Shown here: positions 52,256 through 62,000 of the stretch, piece by piece | How positions within the stretch are numbered: the stretch's first letter is position 1 | Layout of the letters: every line of letters starts with the position of its first letter | Source of the DNA: Pseudophaeobacter sp. | Lineage (GTDB): Bacteria > Pseudomonadota > Alphaproteobacteria > Rhodobacterales > Rhodobacteraceae | Length of the DNA stretch: 64,000 nt | Assembly (NCBI GenBank): GCA_027019165.1 | Contig: JALUXC010000024.1 | Coordinates: 601,724 to 665,723 of the forward strand | Direction of reading: 5' to 3' | Notes under the pieces: generated by a model | The model's database searches: none | Seen by the model: the letters and a program-made list of their open reading frames with translations, nothing else | What the model was told of the DNA's origin: nothing | Made by a program: the position numbers and the translations under genes

Positions 52256-52749
52256 AACGGTGGGCAGATCAGAACGATTTGAAGAATTAGATATGACGAC
52301 TGATCACAATGAAATGGAACTGTCCCGTTTTCGTGCCGCCCCAAGCGCTATTTTTGGCCACTTTCCGTTCGAAGGCGACTGGACTTTTCCAGCCCAAACC
52401 TGATGCCACCTGCGTTCAAGAAAGCACTCTTTAGCGCAATCCGAACCGCGCCAGCGCGCAATTCCTGCGTCCGTTTCAGTCCGATCGTTCATCTCCTGTT
52501 TTACAATAAATGCAATCAAGGGCGTGGCATCTAGCCGTGACACATCCACAGGCACTGTCCGGTGTCTTGGTGTCGAGCTAGAAGACACCCTGGCAAGATC
52601 TGAGGCGGTGGAAGTATCAAGGATCGGCCGGCCCTGCATCTGCGGCCCAGAGCCGACATACGGCAGCCAACCGAGACGCCCGATCCACCTCACGAGTGAA
52701 AGCCCGCGACAAGCCCGACGCCGCGGTTCACCCTTGAGAAATCCAGTTG
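52256..52749. other. 494-bp gap downstream of the second Imm11-like gene
   Basis: No gene is supported. A 150-codon minus-strand frame covers most of it, but its sequence has no hydrophobic, catalytic or repeat pattern and no convincing start. It might be decayed sequence from a lost element; I see no inverted repeats or insertion-sequence ends. Confidence 0.4.
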
Positions 52750-53943
52750 CTAGCATTGCCCCGGCGCGGACAGGAGGCCTGCGCCGAAGGTTGAGTCAGG
52801 GCCGGGAGAGCCGAGATCCTGTGCGGCGGCTCGCAGATGTGACAAGATGGCGCCCGTTGTCGCGCCGTCCATGTTGGGGTCCGAAGCGATCGTCGCGGTC
52901 ACGAAGGGAACGGCCATGGAGGTGCCCGTGACAAACCGGCCTTTGCCACTGACTGGCAAGAGAATGTCTACGCCCGGCGCGGCGATGTCCACATGGGGCC
53001 CGCGCACAGCGTTGCGGTAAACACCACCATTGGCGTCCACGGCAGTGACGGCAATCACATTGTCCAGGGCCGCAGGATAGCGGGGGCGTGCGGATGCCCC
53101 GTCGTTGCCAACGGCGGCGACCAGAGTCATCCCCAGCCCTGTGGCATGGTCGATGCCACGATCCAGAAGCTTGTTATATGGTCCACTTAGGCTGATGTTG
53201 ACCACTTTCACGCCCTCAGACGCCAGCCAGTCCAGCGCCTTCAGGATGTCATCGACGCCTGCCTCTTCGATCCCGCGCGTGCTGCGGGCGACCACCGCCG
53301 CGCTGAACAATTCCACGCCCCTTAGGCGGCGTGGGTCCACCAGCAGCGCGGCCACATCTGTGCCGTGCTGTTCAGGCCCAGCGGCGGGATCCACGAAACT
53401 GCGGGTTACGACTTGGGCACCGCGCGCGCCAAGCGCTTTGATATCAAGTTCGGTGTCGATCATGCCGATTTTGACACGGGCCGGGCATCCATCCTGCGGC
53501 CACGCCAACAGACGGTTGGCATAGTCGAACCGACTCAGGGAGGTCTCGGTTGTCTGGGCCAGCCGGTAGGCGTGGTTGACCCCAGCCGTCGAACGGGGCT
53601 CGATACGTTCCAGTGCAGCGATAGCCCCTGCCCCGTCCAGAGGCTGAGGAAATTCGAACCTCAAAAGCCGCAGGTTCAACCCGGCCAGCGCGGCCTCTTC
53701 CCGGAAGTCAAAGCCCTCTGCTTCGGCCCCGGCCCTCAGGCGCGTGGCCGCGCGGACGTCGGGCACGAGGGCCACGATCTCACGCGGGTCTACCGTTTGT
53801 GCGCGGTCGGCGACAGAAGGCGGCTGACTGGGCGGATTCAACTCGAACGAAGAACAAGAGGCCAAGAGGGCCACGCTCAGCAACGCCCCAAGGCTTCGTC
53901 TGATGTTCCGGGCAAAGCGGCTTTGTGCCGAAAACTCTGTCAT
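52750..53943 (-). CDS. lipoprotein subtilisin-like serine protease (S8)
   Basis: A 397-residue exported subtilase. The signal ends in LLSVALLASC, so the mature protein is lipidated at Cys30. Residues about 55-125 form a prodomain-like alpha/beta segment (REIVALVPDVRAATRLRAGAEAEG ... LRLLRFEFP). The catalytic triad is Asp163 (IGMIDTELD), His193 (EQHGTDVAAL) and Ser342 (TGTSMAVPF), with the oxyanion Asn near 280 (VAAVGNDG). The protease domain is compact and has few insertions. It is divergent from an ECF sigma factor across a region with a perfect inverted repeat. I infer a periplasmic or surface signalling protease rather than a bulk degradative enzyme. Confidence 0.9.
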   Translation of the reverse strand: MTEFSAQSRFARNIRRSLGALLSVALLASCSSFELNPPSQPPSVADRAQTVDPREIVALVPDVRAATRLRAGAEAEGFDFREEAALAGLNLRLLRFEFPQPLDGAGAIAALERIEPRSTAGVNHAYRLAQTTETSLSRFDYANRLLAWPQDGCPARVKIGMIDTELDIKALGARGAQVVTRSFVDPAAGPEQHGTDVAALLVDPRRLRGVELFSAAVVARSTRGIEEAGVDDILKALDWLASEGVKVVNISLSGPYNKLLDRGIDHATGLGMTLVAAVGNDGASARPRYPAALDNVIAVTAVDANGGVYRNAVRGPHVDIAAPGVDILLPVSGKGRFVTGTSMAVPFVTATIASDPNMDGATTGAILSHLRAAAQDLGSPGPDSTFGAGLLSAPGQC

Positions 53944-54013
53944 CGCAAAATCCTCAATTTATTTATTTCGCGCAATTCATCGGCCAAGGCCGCCCAATTT
54001 TGCACGCCGGTGT

Positions 54014-54072
54014 GGTGTTTGGGACCGACATTACCTAAAACACCATTTTGCGGCTTTATGGAATCCGCAAAA
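54014..54072. promoter_or_regulatory. inverted repeats between S8 protease and sigma factor genes
   Basis: TTTTGCGG (54046-54053) and CCGCAAAA (54065-54072) form a perfect 8-bp inverted repeat with an 11-base spacer. Just beside it GGTGTTT (54014-54020) and AAACACC (54038-54044) form a second with a 17-base spacer. Both lie mid-way in the divergent promoter region. They could be operator sites for the sigma or another regulator, or RNA hairpins in the protease leader. Confidence 0.5.
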
Positions 54073-54141
54073 ACTGGATAGGGTTGGGGCTGATTTTTAC
54101 CTTTATTGACACCCCATTGCACCAAGGTACATTCGAAAAAC

Positions 54142-54681
54142 GTGACAATATTCGATAAAGACCATTCACTGATTTCTCGCGTGGCCACAGGGGACAAAGA
54201 GGCAATGCGCCTCTTGTATGAACGACACCACGACGCATTACTTGGCTTTGTACGGATGCGCTCCGGCGATCCGTCGATTGCAGCAGATGTGGTGCAGGAC
54301 GCGATGCTCGAAGTCTGGCGCTCTGCGGGCAAGTTCCGGGGCGGCTCGTCAGTCAGGACATGGGTTTTCACTATTGCCCGTAACAAGTTGGTGGACCGAA
54401 CGCGCCGGGCATCTCGGGTAGTATATACCGACGAGGTTCCAGATACCGTGGACGAGGCCCCGAACCCTGAGGCGATCCTGGTTTCGATCCAAGAGGCGGG
54501 ACGGGTCCGCGCCTGTCTGGCAAAGCTGAAAGAGGCGCAGCGCGCGATCATGCGTTTGGCTTTCTTTGACGGGCTAAGCTATGGCGAGATCGCCGAACTG
54601 GAGGGCATCCCGAAGGGTACGGTGAAAACGCGGGTGATGCATGCAAAGCAGGCGCTGCTGCGCTGCTTGGGGCACCGTTAG
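54142..54681 (+). CDS. ECF (sigma-70 family) RNA polymerase sigma factor
   Basis: A 179-residue group-4 sigma factor. Region 2 is at residues about 18-87 (AMRLLYERHHDALLGFVRMRSGD, DVVQDAMLEVWRSAGKFRGGSSVRTWVFTIARNKLVDRTRR). Region 4 is near 125-175 (LKEAQRAIMRLAFFDGLSYGEIAELEGIPKGTVKTRVMHAKQALL). There is no long C-terminal extension. GTG 54142 is preferred over the open-frame TTG at 54106 because it starts at the usual position. It is divergent from the S8 protease; its stop overlaps the convergent anti-sigma stop by four bases. Confidence 0.92.
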   Translation: MTIFDKDHSLISRVATGDKEAMRLLYERHHDALLGFVRMRSGDPSIAADVVQDAMLEVWRSAGKFRGGSSVRTWVFTIARNKLVDRTRRASRVVYTDEVPDTVDEAPNPEAILVSIQEAGRVRACLAKLKEAQRAIMRLAFFDGLSYGEIAELEGIPKGTVKTRVMHAKQALLRCLGHR

Positions 54682-55253
54682 GGCTGGCTGACCAGGTCGA
54701 CCATATCGGTCCTCTGGGCCAGCACGGCCTGCGCCGCATCGCGCGCAGCAACATCATCAAATTGCACCGTCAAAAGACCCAAGGCGCTGGGGCCGTCCAC
54801 CAGAGACGCGCCGATACTGCGCAATAGATCGTTGACCGCGTCGACCCGGGCGTCCGGGCGGAAGGCGATTTGCAGGGTGGGACCATCGGCTGTGACGCTT
54901 GCGGGCACAAAACCTGCGTCATTTGTGGTCCGGATCGTGTAACTCAGCAGTTCAACGCCGATCACGGCAATCGCAGCCACTGCCGCAACCTGCAGCAACG
55001 AAAACCGCCGGTTGTCATTTGCGGGTGCAGGGATCTGGTCCGCGTCGATGGCGGCGGACAAGCGTTGCCAGCCGAGGTCGCGGGCTGCCTTGTCACCGCT
55101 GTTTTTGGCCATCTCGGCTTGGATGGCCCGGATCGCCGCCAATTCCGCCTGCAACGAAGGGTTTGCTTCGAGCGAGGCCTGAACCTTGGCGCGGGCCGTC
55201 GCGTCGAGCCGACCGTGGACGTAGTCCAACAGTTGCTCTGTATGATCCTGCAT
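54678..55253 (-). CDS. single-pass anti-sigma factor
   Basis: A 191-residue membrane protein. Its N-terminal helical domain (QLLDYVHGRLDATARAKVQASLEANPSLQAELAAI, residues 7-42) is the anti-sigma type. It lacks the HxxxCxxC zinc motif. One membrane helix lies at 84-106 (FSLLQVAAVAAIAVIGVELLSYTI). The periplasmic residues 126-189 (LQIAFRPDARVDAVNDLLRSIGASLVDG, LGLLTVQFDDVAARDAAQAVLAQ) form a beta-alpha-beta-like domain resembling a subtilase prodomain. It ends by overlapping the sigma gene convergently. AAGGAAAGG precedes the ATG. It is probably the partner of the sigma factor. Confidence 0.85.
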   Translation of the reverse strand: MQDHTEQLLDYVHGRLDATARAKVQASLEANPSLQAELAAIRAIQAEMAKNSGDKAARDLGWQRLSAAIDADQIPAPANDNRRFSLLQVAAVAAIAVIGVELLSYTIRTTNDAGFVPASVTADGPTLQIAFRPDARVDAVNDLLRSIGASLVDGPSALGLLTVQFDDVAARDAAQAVLAQRTDMVDLVSQP

Positions 55254-55360
55254 GAGCCAGCCTTTCCTTTTCCTTGCGATCTTATGCCTTTGTCGCTTGC
55301 AGTGCACGGGTGGTTCAAAAACAATATGAATTTGTTTTTGAAGCTTGGGGAGGCCAAATT

Positions 55361-55804
55361 TTGGACCCAAAGGACCCGACATTGGGAGAACTCGCCGCGC
55401 TTGGCCCGGCGGACCGTTACATGCTGATGGGAGAGCTGATGGAGCTGTCGCTGCATTCTCCCGTCCTGCGAGAGATTGAGATCCAACATTTCCCCGAAGT
55501 GTTCTTGCGCCCCTATGACCTTGGCCAGTTGCGCCGCTGGAAGCGCGGAGAGCAGATTATCGGCGTGGCGACCTGGGCATGGCTGAGCCAGGCAGCAGTT
55601 GAGGCTATGTTGCGCGATGGTGGTGTGGCACCGGATGCATGGCAGAGTGGCGACCAGCTGTGGTTCATCGACGTGATTGCCCCATTTGGTGATATGCGCG
55701 CCATCTCACGCGAACTTCGGTCGCATTTTCCGGGAGTGACCGGCCATTCAGTGCGCTGGAACGAAGATGGAACCGTCAAGAAGGTCGGCCGCTTCCACAT
55801 GTAG
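55361..55804 (+). CDS. HlyC-type toxin-activating lysine acyltransferase
   Basis: A 147-residue acyltransferase that fatty-acylates internal lysines of RTX proteins. The HlyC signatures are present: the catalytic His at residue 32 (LSLHSPVL), the strand ATWAWLSQ near 70-77, and WQSGDQLWFIDVIAPFGD at 94-111 with the essential Asp. The closest match is the C-terminal half of HlyC/CyaC. I chose the TTG at 55361 because GGGGAGG lies seven bases before it; the open frame extends upstream to 55274 without a good start. It is divergent from the anti-sigma gene and 260 bp upstream of the giant RTX gene, its likely substrate. Confidence 0.88.
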   Translation: MDPKDPTLGELAALGPADRYMLMGELMELSLHSPVLREIEIQHFPEVFLRPYDLGQLRRWKRGEQIIGVATWAWLSQAAVEAMLRDGGVAPDAWQSGDQLWFIDVIAPFGDMRAISRELRSHFPGVTGHSVRWNEDGTVKKVGRFHM

Positions 55805-56064
55805 TGGTCGCCTTGCTCTCCAAAAGATGCCCGCGATCACGCACCGGTTTGCCTTGAGATACGCCCGGTGCAGGCGCAGTGATTTTGGCGCCAGACAAGC
55901 ATGAAACAATGATGCATTTCACCGCCAGCCCCCCTTTTTTCAACCGGCGCGCATATTTTCATTTTTTCTTTGAACCGCCTGCAAACCTCGAACGACCCAC
56001 CTCTATAGACTCCGCGCAAGCGGGGACCTTTCAAAGGTAAACCAGTCATAAAAGGACGTTCGGA
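55805..56064 (+). promoter_or_regulatory. promoter region of the RTX gene
   Basis: A 260-bp gap of relatively AT-rich DNA upstream of the RTX gene, with a poly-T/poly-A rich stretch near 55935-55970. A GAACCG followed later by TCTATAG could be an ECF-like promoter, but the spacing is too long to be convincing. AAAAGGA lies eight to ten bases before the ATG. Confidence 0.4.
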
Positions 56065-59000
56065 ATGGGCCGCGCAAAGAAGTTCTTCAAGAAAGCTTTT
56101 AGTTTCGTCACTGACCAATTTGTCATCACCAAGCATGGTGACAGCCATGACAACTCAATCAGTGGCAACAACCTGATCAAGAACAAACTCTATGGCCACG
56201 GGGGCGACGACACGCTCAAGGCGTTTGGCGCCCGCAATGAGCTTTATGGTGGTTCAGGCGACGACTATTTGCGGGCGATCGGCATTTCCAACAAGATGCG
56301 CGGTGACTCCGGCAACGACAGACTGGTGGGCCTGGGCGCGCATAACGACATGCGCGGAGGCACAGGCGACGACGCACTCGATGGCATCGGAGCCTATAAC
56401 GATATGCGCGGCGAGGACGGGAACGACGTCATGCGCGGGCTCGGCGCATATAACAAGATGGATGGCGGCTCCGGCGACGACAAGATGATCGGGCTGGGTG
56501 CCTACAACAGAATGAACGGCGGCTCCGGCAATGACAAGATAGAGGCCATCGGTGGCGTGAATAACGCCTATGGTGGCGACGGCAACGACAAGATGCTGGG
56601 TATCGGCGGGGTGAACCTGCTGGATGGCGGCAGCGGTGATGATGACATCACGGCGGTGGGTGGCGTGAACTCCATCAAGGCCGGGGCGGGAAACGATACG
56701 GTCACGGCCATCGGTGGAGTCAACACCATCTACAGTGGTGCGGGCAAGGACCGGATCGTTGCCGCAGGGGGAGTCAACGTGATCTCTGGCGGAAGCGACG
56801 AAGACAGGATTCTGGCTGTCGGTGGCGTGAATGTGATCGACGGCGGCTCAGAGGATGATGTTGTGGTCGCTCTCGGGGGCATCAACGTCGTCAATGGCGG
56901 AACGGGCGACGACATTCTGATCAGCGCGGGCGGCGTCAACACCATGAACGGTGGTGAGGGCAAGGACATTATGATCGCGGCTGCGACGGTGGCTACCGTG
57001 CAGGACGGTGGCGCCGGTGATGATGTGATGATCGCCGCGTCAAACACCGCCAACGTGCAGAAAGGCGGGGACGGCAATGACAAGATGATTGCGCTGTCTG
57101 TCGGGGTGAACGTGCAGCATGGCGGAACGGGCGACGACATCATGATCGCCGGCGGCGGTGGCAACGTGCAGTACGGCGACGACGGAGATGACATCATGAT
57201 CGGCCTTGGGCTGGTCGGCAATGTCCAGCACGGCGGGGATGGCGATGACATCATGGTCGCGGTTGGTCAGGGCAATGTGCAGTTCGGTGGAAAAGGCCAG
57301 GATATTCTGATTGGTCTGGGCTACTACGGCAATGTTCAGCATGGCGGCACGGGCGACGACATCATGTTCGGCTTGGGCCGGGCGAACCTGCAAATCGGGG
57401 ATGACGGCAACGATACGATGGTCGCTCTGGGCGAGGTGAACGTTCAGATCGGTGGGGCGGGCAATGACACTGCCTTTGCCCTTGGCCCGCTTGGCTATGG
57501 AAACCTTCAATTGGGCGGTTCTGGCAACGACATTCTGGTCGCCGGCGGGAGAATGAACATTCAGCACGGCGGTGCGGACAACGACATCATGGTCGCGGTC
57601 GGACAAGGCAACTTGCAGATGGGCTCTGGCGGGTCGGATATCCTTATCGGACTGGGCAAAGGCAATGTGCAATTCGGCGGCGAGATCTGGGATGCGGTGC
57701 CCGAGGGTCTGGCACTGGACAACCAAGCCCAGGACAACATGGACGAGAAGGTTGCCGAAGACCTGGAAGAGCAGGCAAAGCACAGCAACGAAACCACTGA
57801 GACCAACCTCTTGGTGGCTGCTGGCAAGGGCAACCTCCAGTTCGGCGATGCAGAGCGCGACATCGCGATCGGGCTCGGCGAGGGCAACCTCCAAAAACTT
57901 GGTGGTGGCAGCGACATCGGCGTCGCAATGGCCAAGAAAGGCAGCGTTCAGTTCGGCGAAAGCGGCAATGACATCATGTTGAACATGCAGGTCGGCCCAA
58001 AAGGCGGTGCCTATCAATCCGGCGGCGCCGACAATGACACGATGATCACCTTCTTCGGCGGAACCAACAAAAAGCCGGTTGGGGTGCAGTTGGGCGATTC
58101 AGGCGACGACGTCATGGCAATGATCAGCCAGGACTTCTACAAGGAGCTCTTTGAGCAAAAGAAGGCCGCGGGCGACGCGGGCACATCGGACAAAAAGGCC
58201 GCAGCCTCGTCTGCCATGACCTTCCAGTCAGGTGGTTCGGGCAATGATACGTTTATCGATCTGGCAACCGGCACCACCCTGCGCTCTGGCGGCTCTGGCA
58301 ATGACGCCTTCTTTTCGCTGGGCAAGGGCGGTATCGCTTTTGGAGGCGCGGGCAACGATCTGATGATCGGCGGCTACAAGCAGGGGTCCTTTTACTCAGG
58401 AGGCTCAGGTGACGATGTCCTGCTGGACATGAAGAGCTTTGCCTTTGTGATGCTCAACCAGCACCTCGTGCGCCCGGCGACCGAGTTTGTAACCAAAATG
58501 GTCGACAACATGGTCGACGACATCCTCGCTGAGGTGCAATTCATCATCGACGGCGTTGACGGGGTGTTTACCGGCGTCGCGGATTTCCTGGCTGCGCTCG
58601 AGATTCATTTCCCAGGTGTTGCGCTGCCGGACATTCCGTACCGCATCAACCTCGATCCCGTGACCGACACGCTGCAAAAGCTGCTTGATGCGCTGAACCT
58701 GGATATCCCCCTGACCGATGTACTGGGCTCTTTGGCCGACAAGATCGGCGATGCCTTGGCAAATGCCGCAGATCTGCTGGACACAGATCTCATCGATGCT
58801 GTCTCGGAGGCGGTTTCCAGCACGGTCACTGGTCTTGTGAACCAAGTCACCACCGCTGCCATGAACATGGCCAAAGTGGCCGAACTGGCCTTTGACGGGT
58901 TCATCGAGACGGTGCTCGACGGGGCCGAACTGGTCATCGACGGTGTCGAGGGGGCGATCACGGGTATCCAAGCTATCGGCGAATACCTCGGCGGTCTTGC

Positions 59001-62000
59001 CGAAGACGCCCGCGCTGCCTTCTTTGATGCGCTGCCCCTCAACCTGCCAGAACTGACCATCGACTTTGGATTTGATTTCCTGCCGGACTTTGACTTCCTT
59101 GGCCAGATCGATGACTTTGCAGGTGCAATCATTGATGCAATCAAGAGCTTTGATTTCTCGGCCGGGTTCGACTTTGTTGACCATATAGCAGAGGCGATGG
59201 GCCAGGTGATCAAGAGCCTTGCCGATGCTGTTTCACTGGATGGCATGCGCGAGTTGCTGAACGTTCTGAGCGACGGCCTCGCTGACGGGATCGAAGGCAT
59301 CGCCGCTTTCTTCGACGACTTCCCGGATTTTGACGGCATTGTCGAGGCGATCACTGGTGTCATCCCGGACCTTGGCAGTGTGCCGGATGTGCTTGGCAAG
59401 TTCGCGCCAGACGGCGTGGAAGAACTGGCCAGCCAGCTGATGACTGTTAAGGACATGAAGGATGCAGACAATCTTCTGGGCGGTGACGGCGACGATGTTT
59501 TTGGTATCGCCGACGACAAGACCAAGGCTTTCGGGGGCGCAGGCAACGATACATTCCAGGTGCAAATCGACGCGATCAAGGATGTGACAATCTCGGACAT
59601 GGCCTCGAAAACCGGCATCGTGGGTTCGGTTTTGGACAGCGCCAAAACCGCCCTCGCCTTTGATGGTAGCGAAGAGAACGAAACCTCCATCCCTGGCGGC
59701 ATGGACGTGGTCGAATTGCGGGGGCTCATGGGCGTCGCGGCTGGCAACATCTCGATCACGTATATCCCAGACGAGATCCCGCTCCATGGTGGTAAGATGC
59801 TGATCACCTACATCAACGAGCTGCAAGCGGGGCAAAACTTCCGCGACATCCACAACCTCCTGGATTTCAACGAAGACACCGCTGAAGCCTTGAAACACAT
59901 CAAGGACAATGGCGGGGACACCCTGAAGCGTGTCAAAGACAATATGAAGATCATCACGCTCAAGGGAATGGGCAATGAGGACACGCGGATCGAGACTCTT
60001 CGCCTAGTGGGGCTGACGGGTGAAACCACCGAGATCGACCTGGCAGGTGCACTGGATGCGGGGGTCTTCGGTCTGGTGCCCACCAAGGTTTCCTTTTCGT
60101 CTCTCGCCGACTTCGTAACCACCAACGACGCCGCGCTTGCTTCCCGTCTTGACCTGGAAGCAAAGGTCGCGGACGGGACCCAAAACATCAGCGACGGGTT
60201 CGTGAAGCTCGCCAATGACATCAAGGACGCGGGCGAAAAAATTGTCGAAGACGGCAAGAAATTGGTCGGGGTGAAGGTCGAAGAGGCCCCTGACCACACC
60301 GAACACCAAGAGACCTACAACGAAGAGACGTACAATGACGACGCCACGGCAGATGATTTCCTGACCGAAAAAGAAAAGGCCGCCATGACCGAGGAAGGGG
60401 GCGCGAAAGGGGAAGAAGGCGCTGAGGGTCAGACCCGCGGCGATCTTGGTCAACATGGCGAATTGCGGTTGGGTGATGTGGAAGCCTTCACAGTCAATTC
60501 GGTCGATGTAAAAGAAGTCCAGACCACCCAGACCCTGGCGATGTCTGATGGGTCTGTCCTGGTGCTCTTTGCTGTCCTGACCCATGGGGGCAAGGCGGAA
60601 ATCCACGGACAGCGTCTGGACAGTTCGGGCAACAAGGCGGGTGAAGAGTTCGTGCTGGAAACGGATTCAGTCAGCCTGCACCATTGGGAAGCCATTGCGC
60701 TTGAAAACAACGAATTTGCCCTGCGCGCCAACTACTACAAGAATGGTGAGCATCGGTTCCTGGCCACGCCTGACGGCGGCGTGATCAAGCTGGCGGACCC
60801 AGCCGATGGCACCTTCTTCAAGAACTACGTCAAGCAGGTCACCCTGGCCAATGGTGGCTCGGCCCGAATCGACAACCTTCGCTTTTTCGAAGACGAAGGC
60901 GCTGCAGCCGTCAACGTGACCAATCCTGACGGAACAACGGTTAGGGCCGAGGCCAAGTTCGCGGGTTCTAACCTCATGCGGCAAGGAGACATCGTGGCGC
61001 TTGCAGATGGCGGCTTTGCGGTGGCGTTTCAGCATACCTATGGTGACCGCGACATCTTTGTGCGGATCTACAACGAGGATGGCTCTGCGCGCACCGGCTA
61101 CCTGAACCCTGCCGCGAACCAGGCCGCCCATAGCGAACACAGCGAGCCCCATCTGGCTGCGCTGGCTGATGGCTCTTTTGTGCTGGTTTACAACAAGGAC
61201 GAGGGCGCCGATGAAATCCACATGCTGCGTTTGAGCGCCCATGGTGAACAGATCGGAGAGCCCTTCATCATCGAAGGCGCCAGGGCGCACCCTTCAGTCG
61301 CAGCTACAGCCGATGGCCGAGTGGTCATCACCCATGAAATGCCCGGCGGCCAGGTGATTTCGCAGTTCGTGCTGCTGGAGCTGGACTTCCAGGGGAGCGA
61401 CAAGGACGAAGTCTTTGCAGGCGGCAACGCAGATGACATCGCGCGCGGTGGTGACGGGAACGATGCAGTGTTTGGCGGTTTGGGCGATGACCTGCTCGAA
61501 GGTGAAGGCGGCAATGATTTCCTCGAAGGAGGTATCGGGGACGACGCGCTGGACGGTGGTGCTGGGCATGACATCCTTGGCGGTGGGATCGGTGACGACA
61601 TTCTGAGCGGTGGAGCGGACAATGACATCTTCTTCTTTGTGGAAGAAAACGTCACAAGCTTTGGCAACGATACGATCACTGATTTCACCAAGGGCGAAGA
61701 CCTGATCGACCTGCTGGGGGTTCTGGAGGTCGACAGTTTTGACGACCTCTTGATCGAGCAGGACGGTGCGGATGCGGTTGTGAAAGTGCTGACCGATCAG
61801 GGCGTTGCCAAGGTGGAAAAGGTCTTTCTGCTGGACGGTGTCGAAGTCTCAGAAGAAGAGGCTCAGGCCGCTGCAGGCGCCACGGCCACGGGCCAGGATG
61901 GTCCAACGCTTGAAACCCGTGACCGTGAGGTCAACACGATCCGTCTGGAAGGCGTGGACGCGAGCACGTTGACGGAAGACGACTTCGCCCATTCTGGCAA

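Noticed and set aside
52304..52756. 150-codon minus-strand frame downstream of the second Imm11-like gene
   Set aside because: No start with a ribosome-binding site, no hydrophobic or domain pattern, and heavy Ser/Arg bias.
55960..56020. ECF-type promoter (GAACCG...TCTATAG) before the RTX gene
   Set aside because: The distance between the two elements is too large for a standard ECF promoter, and no matching pair is seen before the sigma gene.
56180..58430. tandem DNA repeats in the RTX gene as a possible CRISPR or satellite array
   Set aside because: The repeats are in frame and encode the 18/19-residue protein repeat; there are no unique spacers.
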